64,000 bases of DNA. Origin: Euborellia annulipes (Eukaryota; Arthropoda; Insecta; Dermaptera; Anisolabididae). Location of the stretch: positions 1 to 64,000 of the forward strand of contig JAKCPI010005376.1 of the NCBI GenBank assembly GCA_023213315.1. Reading direction: 5' to 3'. This document shows positions 57,303 to 64,000 of this stretch, one piece after another. The translations under genes were made by a program, and so were the position numbers. Numbering within the stretch: position 1 is the stretch's first letter; each line of letters opens with the position of its first letter. The notes under the pieces are model-generated. The model saw nothing but the letters and a program-made list of their open reading frames with translations. It did not search any database and was not told the origin of the DNA.

Positions 57303-57347
57303 AACGCAGAAAATGATAATAATCGAGTTGTATTTAAATTTAGCAAC

Positions 57348-57550
57348 GCCTACGGGCTTGGACTAGTTGGTAGAGTGCCTTTGGGATCCAAATGGCTTAT
57401 ATAGAAATGCCTGGACCTACAATAGATATTATAAATAATAAGGATTATCGTCAAAGTCTTAAATGGCCTAAGTTGCCGAAAAGACTGCATGTGTGTGAGT
57501 GTGAGTGTGAATGAGAAAAAAGTGTGAGTGTTAAAAAAGAAATTAAAAAA
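57348..57550 (+). mobile_element. SINE-2 copy with shortened head
   Basis: CTACGGGCTTGGACTAGTTGG resembles the first tRNA arm. The B-box part is deleted, then GGATCCAAATGGCTTA, the body and the GTGTGAGTG tail follow. Confidence 0.78.
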
Positions 57551-57584
57551 AATTAGCAACAATATTAGATTCCATACGAATAAA

Positions 57585-57966
57585 ATGTTTATATTTTGTT
57601 ACGTTGACTGCTATCTTCCCTCTGAAGTACAAGAGTAAAGTGTACTTCATACAATTTCAAGGGCAAAATGAGAATATACATTTTAAAGAGTATCTAAAAC
57701 ATAATTGATTTATGAATTTTAATCAAAATAGTTGAAGTGAATTTTGGGAAAATAGGAAAAAAAGAATTAAAAAGCACCAAAGTAAAATACTAGTATTTTT
57801 TGGCCGAATTTATTGAAAAGTTTATTTTCACGCCTCATGGGGATGCTTAACTTAAATAGAAACTTTCAACTCTTTTCGTTCTTGAAATTTTGAAGTTAGC
57901 AAGTCTCAAAACGTGTATTTCCATCAAAGTCTCAACCTAATTTCACATAAATAAGAGAAAGTAAAA
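57585..57966 (-). mobile_element. HR repeat, partial
   Basis: Body blocks GGGCAAAATGAGAATATACA and AAATACTAGTATTTTTTGGC, ending TAAGAGAAAGTAAAA. The microsatellite is lost. Confidence 0.72.
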
Positions 57967-58791
57967 AGGCAATTAAGTTTTTATAGGAAAATAAAAAAAA
58001 AATTAAGAATTTTTGTCATTATTCAGCGAGGGATATGTTAATAGAACTTTTCACCCATCCCTAATTCTATTATACACCTAGGTATGAGTAAAGACGAGGC
58101 AGAGAGAGGGAGAGAGATGATTAATTAAACGGAGCAAAACATCCATGACGTAGCGAATAATTATATAATTAATCTAAGAATAACAAAATTTGAATTAAAA
58201 AGAAAAAATAAAAAAATCAGAATCAAGGTTAAAAAATATTATTCAGTTTAATTTTATTAACTTTAAAAAAAAAAAAAGTTGTTTTTATACAAGTCAGTGG
58301 GGAGAGTCACAGTTCTAAACAAGCTTTGTGATTGTTTAGAGTAGACACGCGCCTATTTTCGAGTCCAGAAATCAAAATTGCCCCTTCCCATGAAACACTT
58401 GAATTTCCATCGATTTTTAATAATAATTATAAAATAAATGGAACTCGATACAAAAAATCTGTGATAACTAGAGCCCGGATTTTTATGCAGCAAAAACCGC
58501 TAAATATGCCATATAATATGCAGTAAAAGTATTAAAATATGCAGCCAAATATGCAATATATTTATGGCAAAAATATTAAGTAAATGGCTTCAAATTAAAG
58601 GTAATTCATGATTTCTACTGATGTAAAACTAATGCTGTTTGGAAGGAAATGATAAAAAAAAAATTCGTCTCGCAATAAAAACTAAATTTAATTAAAAAAA
58701 AAACATAGGGAGCAATCCATTGCGAAATTTTTTAAGCAAACGAGGATCCCTGTTTTGGCATTTTTTTTCTTTAATTAATTTGACTTCGAAC

Positions 58792-59037
58792 CAAGGGCGG
58801 ATTCAAAGGAGGTTTTTACCCCCCCCCCTCGAGATTTGAAAAAATACTTTTTTTCGAAAAAAAATTTATTTTTAATGTAAAAAATTAATACTTAAAAATT
58901 TGATTTGTATTTATATTCTGGCAAACAAGTACAGAATGCGCCTTTAAATTACCGAAATTAAGAAAAAATAGTGTGCTGTGCCACGAATCACACCAGATTA
59001 CCCCCTCCACCGAGAAACACCTCTGAATCCGCCCTTG
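58792..59037. mobile_element. 246-bp hAT-like MITE nested in the larger hAT element
   Basis: TIRs CAAGGGCGGATTCA and TGAATCCGCCCTTG, with the 8-bp target duplication CTTCGAAC at 58784-58791 and 59038-59045. It has a poly-C stretch, and near 58930-59000 an HR-type end (CACACCAGATT). Confidence 0.88.
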
Positions 59038-59063
59038 CTTCGAACTATGAAAACAACTGACTT

Positions 59064-59322
59064 TTTTTTTTATAAAAAACACTCACACTTTTTTCTCATT
59101 CACTCTCACATTCACAGTCTTTTCGGCAACTTAGGCCATTTAAGACTTTTACGATAACCGTTATATTAATAATATATTTATTTGGGGTCCAGGCATTCTT
59201 ATTTAAGCCATTTGGTATCCAAATGGCTTAAATAAAATCATCGGACTGCCTGGGGTCCGAACCCGCGACGTTTGGTATACGAGGTTAGCACGCTAACCTC
59301 TACACCAAGCCCCGAGGGCTAC
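59064..59322 (-). mobile_element. SINE-2, full-length copy with target duplication
   Basis: Read on the minus strand: a tRNA-like head starting GCCCTCGGGGCTTGGTGTAG (A box) with B box GGTTCGGACCC, a body containing the palindrome around AAGCCATTTGG, then AAGTTGCCGAAAAGACTGTG, a GTGAGTGTGA tail and a short A-rich end. An 11-bp duplication ACAACTGACTT flanks it (59053-59063 and 59323-59333). It is the reference copy for this family here. Confidence 0.88.
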
Positions 59323-60024
59323 ACAACTGACTTGATATTCATCCAACGAAAATTCTAGCAAAATTATATTTATTTCTTAAAAGAGGATATAAAGAATAAA
59401 AAATATATAGTTATTTATTTTGTACAATTTAAAAAATTTTTTTTTTCGTTTAATTTTTTTTTTTTTTTGTTTAAAAAAAAAAAATTAAAATAGAATGAAA
59501 CTTTTACTGAAAAGAATTTAAAATCCAAAAAGTTTTAAATATGCAACTTTATGCAATATTGACCAAATATGCAAAAATATGCAATATAGAAATTGAACCC
59601 TAGCTCCAAGGGGGCATGATTCGGATAGAAAATTGGTTTTCAGTGACGTACCTATTAGCAAATAGAATATGCAATTGCATAGGAATCCGGGCTCTAGTGA
59701 TAACACATCACACAACTTGAGATTCAAGTTTTAAGGGGGGTGTAGGAGCGGCGTCTAAACTAAAACTAAAAAAACTAGACTATTATAAGGAATCTTTCTA
59801 TGAGGTTTTTTTTTAATGAATTATATTAATATGGGACAGAAAGTTAAAAAGTAAAAATGAATTTATTGTGAATATTAATCACATCAGGGGCGTATATAAG
59901 GGGGGACCGAGGGGTCCATATCCATAAAATCCATATACATATATAGGGATATACAGGCAACAGCGCCCCCCCCCCCCCTAAAAATTCCAGGATGGGGGCC
60001 GAAATCTTTGGTTCCGCCATTTTA

Positions 60025-60545
60025 TTTTATTTACCCGAGATGCTTTCGTGCACGAAGACACACACCTCAAACCCAACCGGCCTCTGGCTGTAGCCATCTA
60101 GAGGCACCACACGGGGTGCCCGTGAAGTCACAACATTTCCTATATCTAACTCCTCCTCCTGCTTTCGTCTCTAGCTAGTGAACTAATCCTTATTTCTGGT
60201 TTCCTATATCTAACCTCTTCTATGCTATGGAGGATGTCCTAGTTGAGGAGGACCGACTCCTTTCGAAGAATGCATCACTGAGAGGAAAGCTTATTTACGA
60301 CCCTTCCACAGGACGGGATGTCACAGCAACTTCCTCTCCTCGTAGAGTTGCAACTCCCTCTCCTCGTAGAGTTGCCTGGGGGATATTGTGGAGAGATCCA
60401 ATATTCCAATCCAGTGCCTGCTTGAGGATTTGTTTACATTTAATAAACATTTTTATTTACTGAAAAATCCCGCACGCCAAGGATTTGAACAGGGATCTTC
60501 TTTGTAGAAGCCGACACCCTAGCTCGCTACACCAGAGAGCCTCCT
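60025..60545 (-). mobile_element. SINE-1 copy, near full length
   Basis: Complete minus-strand copy with a tRNA-like head at 60480-60542 (GGATTTGAAC is the reverse of the B box). A 22-bp block around CTCTCCTCGTAGAGTTGC is duplicated in tandem at about 60334-60375. Confidence 0.85.
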
Positions 60546-60858
60546 ACCAATAGATGTATAGAATTATAGATTACAATAGATTGATAAGAATGAAGAAAAT
60601 ATTTTTTGGAAACTCTAATATGGTGACTAAATTATACACTGGTGCCATCTATTAGAAGTAAAGATATTAAAGCAGTGGTTCTAAACAAAATTTTTTTAAA
60701 AATCATTTTTATAATAAAATAAAATAATTTAAAATAAAAGTCATTTAAATTGTTTAACCAAATTAAAGGTACCTCCCCAGTTTTTTGTGTTTGGCTCCTC
60801 CCTGCTGCACGCCCGTCAGAAACATGTAATAATTAAAACAAAAGTTCTAACAAATTTC

Positions 60859-60864
60859 TTTATT
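60859..60864 (-). terminator. Polyadenylation signal of gene D
   Basis: AATAAA on the minus strand, about 71 bp after the TAA stop of gene D. Confidence 0.55.
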
Positions 60865-60934
60865 AAATATTTCGTTTAAATAAATACATATAAAAAATAA
60901 TATAAAAAAAAAACGAGATGGTGGTGATTTTGGT

Positions 60935-61195
60935 TTAGTAGTGATGACCGCCGTGATGTTGTTGCTGTTGGTGGCCGTAGACAGCAGGATGAACAGCATG
61001 ACCCTCTCTACGCACAATCGCATTGAATCCATTGTGTTTGTCAGCTGTATAATCAACAATCCGTTTAGTGCCATCGGCTTCGACTAAGAAATAAGAGCCT
61101 TTGACTACATCGCCGTCGCGCGTCTCCCATTGGTTCTTGTGGTCGCCAGTGTGTGGGTCATGGACACCGTATTTGAACGAATAGTGAGCAGGTGC
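60935..61195 (-). CDS. Cuticular protein gene D, last coding exon (RR-2 chitin-binding domain)
   Basis: Terminal exon, 86 codons plus TAA, after acceptor tttaattacag. It reads [65 protein letters not shown], then [18 protein letters not shown]. It is clearly a paralogue of gene B (same APAHY start, same AVHPAVYG motif), with a longer Gln/His tail. One change from consensus is KGSYFLVE instead of KGSYSLVE. It joins in phase 0 to the exon at 61838-61996. AATAAA lies about 71 bp beyond the stop. This frame is not the longest open frame on the strand here, so it is easy to miss. Confidence 0.93.
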   Translation of the reverse strand, partial: APAHYSFKYGVHDPHTGDHKNQWETRDGDVVKGSYFLVEADGTKRIVDYTADKHNGFNAIVRREGHAVHPAVYGHQQQQHHGGHHY

Positions 61196-61264
61196 CTGTA
61201 ATTAAAGAAATAGAACCACTCATCAAAGAACGATAAAATTTATAATCTTTTATTATTATTATTT

Positions 61265-61765
61265 GAAATTCTAAAAGAGATCCGCGTTTATTTGACCGAG
61301 ATGCTTTCGTGCATGAAGACACACACCTCAAAACCAGCCAACTAACGGCACGTGGAGAAGTTACATTATTTCCTATCACTAACTCCTCCTCCTCTTGTGT
61401 TCATTTCTAGCTAATCAGCTAATCCTTCCACCCGGTTCCTTTTATCTAACCTCTTCTATGCTAGGGAGGATGTCCTAGTTTGTGGAGGAACTCCCTCAGC
61501 ACCGACTCCTTTCAAAGAATGCATCACTGAGAGGGAACCTTCTTTACGACTTCCACAGGACGGGATGTCACAGCAACTTCCTCTCCTCGTAGAGTTGCCT
61601 GGGGGCTATTGTGGTGGGATCCAAAATTCCAATCCAGGGCATACTTGAGGATTTGTTAACTATTTTTATTTAATGAAAAAAATCCCGCTAACCCAGGATG
61701 TGACACAGTTCTCCTTTGTAGAAGCCGATGTCCTATACCCCAGCGAGTCCCTTATTTCTTTTTTT
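61265..61765 (-). mobile_element. SINE-1 copy in the gene D intron
   Basis: Full-length minus-strand copy between the two known exons of gene D, in the same direction as the gene. Confidence 0.85.
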
Positions 61766-61837
61766 TTTAATAAACCCATGATTACTAGATGCAAAGCCCG
61801 CTGAAGGCGGATGATAAAGATTTTTTTAAATACTAAC

Positions 61838-61996
61838 GAAATAGTCAATAGCGTGGCCGCCGCCTCCTCCGTGTCCTCCATCAGCGGCACCGCCAGCCCA
61901 ACCACCTCCGTGTCCTCCAGCTCCAGCTGCCCAACCACCATGATGATAAGCGTCTGAGATGACAATCACAGCCAAAAAGCAGACGGCAATGCACAT
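61838..61996 (-). CDS. Cuticular protein gene D, exon 2 (signal peptide and Gly-rich arm)
   Basis: Internal exon of 53 codons with acceptor ttttttgttag and donor TTC/gttagt. It reads MCIAVCFLAVIVISDA (signal peptide), then YHHGGWAAGAGGHGGGWAGG, AADGGHGGGGGHAIDYF. The arm repeats GHGGGW-type units, as in gene B. By analogy with gene B a three-codon first exon should lie upstream at higher coordinates. I see no convincing one before the right edge, so the gene may begin outside this window, or translation may start at the exon's own ATG. Confidence 0.88.
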
Positions 61997-62322
61997 CTAA
62001 CAAAAAAAAAAAAAGACAAAATTTAAACAAAACGATTTGGAATTGTTAAAACATGACTTAGATAACTTAAATATGTTAAGCTTATTATTTATTGGTATAT
62101 ACAAACTTAGTGGTATAAATTCTCTACACATTAAAAAAAAAGTAAAATGCCCATAAAAATCCGTCAAGTATTTTCAGAGTATATGATTTGCAAATTAATT
62201 AATTAATTAATTACATTAATAATGAAGAAATTTTTTTTTTTTTTTTTTTTTTAATTACCCCTTTTTCGGCTGCAGAGGCCATTAGGGTTTTAATTTTTTA
62301 CATATTATTAAATTTATAATAG

Positions 62323-62458
62323 TATCGATGGCTACCGGGGGACGTTCAACACGCTGATTTCAGGGGGTCACCAATCCCAGATTTCGCCGCGCTTGGCATT
62401 GCTTAACAGCAACGATTGTGGTGACTGTTGCTCTACTCCGTTGCCAGGCCCCCCGGCA
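62323..62458 (-). mobile_element. SINE-4 copy, apparently 5S rRNA-derived
   Basis: The minus strand shows TGTTAAGCAATGCCAAGCGC, GGGATTGGTGACCCCCTGA and CAGCGTGTTGAACG, in 5S rRNA order. The head begins GCCGGGGGGCCTGGCAACGG. The flank toward 62270 (GGCTGCAGAGGCCATTAGGG) recurs in decayed form at 10340 and 51590, probably the SINE tail. Confidence 0.58.
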
Positions 62459-62935
62459 TGAAGAAATTAAATAGACTAATTTTAATTTTATAAATTTATA
62501 AACAAATAATTTTAAAATTGATAAATCTTTCTAATTAGCGAGATATAAATTCCATTTTTTCCAAAATTATTTTTTTCTATTCAAATAATTAAGCTATTAT
62601 AAAATCTCACAAAAATTTGGAATTAGAAATAATTAGTAGCCAAATAAATTCAGAGTTTTTTTTTTTGCCTTTAATTATATATATCACTGTCATTTTACAC
62701 TACACTTTGTTATAATCTCACTGATAAAAAAAAATTTACCGAAGGTGGAAAATTGCTCGCCTTTGGCGGGCTTTGCAGCTTGTTTTTAATTAATATCAAA
62801 TTTACATTCCTGGAATCCCCACATTTGAATTTTATTTATTGAATTTTTATCATTATTTAAAATTTTTTTGAATTTTTTTTACTTCTAAATAAGTATAAAA
62901 ACAAATACTCCCCATTCTGAAATTCTTTACACATA

Positions 62936-63917
62936 GAGGTAAAGGTGGTAATATGAGCCCTGTAGGTATTATGAGCCCCCAATATATCTCGTCATAGAGT
63001 TCACACAATCTAATGGGGATTGATGGAAACACTGTGTTCCGTTCTTTTTTAGGCCTCTAGAGAGCTTTGGTTCAGTTGTTAATGATAGATGGTGGATAAA
63101 TCAGGTGTTTGTGTTTTCTTCTACTAAAAAACTTTGAAAGGTACCTATTTAGCCCTTAATTATGATTATTATTCGATTACATTTACTTTAATAGGCTACG
63201 CTATCTAATAGAGTAGGTTTTAAGCTTTGATTTAATGTAGGTGATAATTAATTTAGACAGTAACAAAGATAGAATATGCTTTGAAGAAATTCACTATGGC
63301 TATGTCGGTAATGTGAGCCTCCTTCTGTGCCTGGTATATGAGCCCCAATTTTTGAGGGTCCGTCAATACCGGAGAGTCCGTTTTGGAAATGCCAGTGGGA
63401 GTTGATAATCCCGGAGATGAGCATACTCCCTGTAAGTTTTGTGAAGGACTTTACTCTGCCAATTATCAAGGAGAACTGTGGATATAGTGCCTGATGTGTG
63501 AAATGTGGGCGCACAATGACTGTGCTGGGACTGAAAAAGATGTTTATATTTGTGACTTTTGCAGATCATAAAATATTTTCTGTTTTCCAACTTATTTACA
63601 CTAATATAGTTTTGTAATTAACAAAATTCAATTTTCATAAAGGATATTTGTATTACTAACCTCTTTTTAACACTCTTTTTCATGTATTTACTCTAGGGGC
63701 TCATAATACCAGCACAGAAAATTTTTTCAACAAAACGAACTTTTTTGATTTTTTGTTATTATTTCACTTTCTGTGTATTTAATCGACTGCATACTTTTTA
63801 AATATATTCATCAATTGTTATAGTTGAAGTTCAACACAAATAATTTAGCAAAAATTATTTAAAAAAATTTATTATAACAAAAAAGAAACTAGGGGCTCAT
63901 AATACCACCTTTACCTC
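62936..63917 (+). mobile_element. Tc1/mariner-superfamily (pogo-like) derivative with TIRs and TA target sites
   Basis: Terminal inverted repeats GAGGTAAAGGTGGTAATATG and its partner at 63891-63917 are flanked by TA on both sides (62934-62935 and 63918-63919). The element is 982 bp, too short for a full transposase, and holds only its C-terminal remnant (63357-63574). The motif TATGAGCCC or close variants recurs several times inside, near 62965, 62980, 63315, 63345 and 63700. Confidence 0.8.
63357..63574 (+). pseudogene. C-terminal remnant of a pogo/Tigger-type transposase (PHD-like zinc cluster)
   Basis: The plus strand reads VNTGESVLEMPVG, DNPGDEHTPCKFCEGLYS, GELWI-stop-C, LMCEMWAHNDCAG, DVYICDFCRS, then TAA. 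The spacing CxxC, CxxC, WAHxxC, CxxC is the PHD-like cluster found at the C-terminus of many arthropod DDE_1 transposases. One in-frame TAG replaces the residue before the third cysteine, where Q (CAG) is usual. The catalytic DDE part is deleted. Confidence 0.7.
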
Positions 63918-64000
63918 TACGAAAAAAAATGCCCATAAAAATCTGTCACTTATTTTCAGAGATTATTAATTACAAATTTATTAATTAAAATATTATTGTT

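Larger units (their letters stand above)
58469..59696. mobile_element. hAT-like non-autonomous element with perfect 8-bp target duplication
   Basis: The ends are TAGAGCCCGGATT and its inverse AATCCGGGCTCTA, flanked by GTGATAAC at 58461-58468 and 59697-59704. An 8-bp duplication and TAG-type ends fit hAT. The subterminal DNA is full of AATATGCA motifs, which could bind transposase. It contains no transposase frame and has taken in two later insertions (58792-59037 and 59064-59322). Confidence 0.88.

Noticed and set aside
59248..59322. A functional tRNA gene
   Set aside because: A and B boxes are present, but the acceptor stem does not close and the sequence continues into a SINE body with target duplications.
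62685..62700. ATG ACA followed by GTGATA (minus strand) as the first exon of gene D
   Set aside because: Weak donor, no TATA box at the right distance, AT-rich chance match.

Overview
The window looks like nuclear DNA of an arthropod, most likely an insect. It is AT-rich, its genes have short exons with GT-AG introns, and the only host genes I can recognise are four cuticular proteins of the RR-2 (Rebers-Riddiford, chitin_bind_4) class. A hemipteran is possible from the style of the RR-2 domain, but I cannot fix the order or species.

Genes. All four RR-2 genes lie on the minus strand, as an open tandem cluster. Gene C has exons at 18959-19222 and 21311-21421, with its first coding exon unresolved. 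Gene B is complete: 30591-30827, 32651-32791 and 34012-34020. Gene A is complete: 39174-39593 and 45051-45065. Gene D has exons at 60935-61195 and 61838-61996, and its first exon probably lies beyond or near the right edge. Each encodes a secreted protein: a signal peptide, a short His-rich or Gly/Trp-rich arm, then the chitin-binding RR-2 domain. Genes B, C and D share an intron exactly before the RR-2 domain (after DYF or DYD); gene A lacks it. Genes A and B have a TATA box and an initiator-like TCA at the same spacing upstream of a tiny first coding exon. A broken inverted copy of the gene C RR-2 exon sits at 24034-24191.

Everything else is mostly mobile DNA. There are at least four SINE families: SINE-1 (tRNA-derived head, about 500 bp, more than 20 copies), SINE-2 (tRNA-derived, about 260 bp), SINE-3 (tRNA-derived, short) and SINE-4 (apparently 5S rRNA-derived). 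A repeat with hairpins at both ends (called HR here) is scattered through the window and clustered at 48.8-57.9 kb. A 5'-truncated LINE with a long open reverse-transcriptase frame lies at 27.1-29.7 kb. TIR elements include a hAT-like element with a perfect 8-bp target duplication holding a second hAT-like element and a SINE, a TA-flanked Tc1/pogo-type derivative with a transposase remnant, and a GGACCCTGTTA MITE family. There is also a Helitron-type 3' end, a gag-like relic and a poly-C minisatellite.

The most interesting signal is a set of hammerhead-ribozyme-like motifs (CTGANGA, stem II, GAAA, a 2-6 nt self-complementary stem III segment, then flanks that pair as stem I). Most are arranged as mirror-image pairs inside small palindromic elements at 12.2-12.5, 13.1-13.3, 20.2-20.5, 40.3-40.5 and 41.9-42.6 kb. 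One element is a 235-bp insertion with a 13-bp target duplication inside a SINE-1 copy. This resembles the minimal hammerheads known from Penelope-like elements, here without any visible reverse transcriptase.

Layout. 0-18.5 kb: no host gene seen, repeats only. 18.6-24.7 kb: gene C region. 27.1-29.7 kb: LINE. 30.5-34.1 kb: gene B. 38.1-38.8 kb: gag-like relic. 39.0-45.2 kb: gene A with a 5.4-kb repeat-filled intron. 45.4-60.5 kb: repeat block with HR clusters, minisatellite, Helitron end and nested hAT. 60.9-62 kb: gene D. 62.9-63.9 kb: Tc1/pogo-type element.
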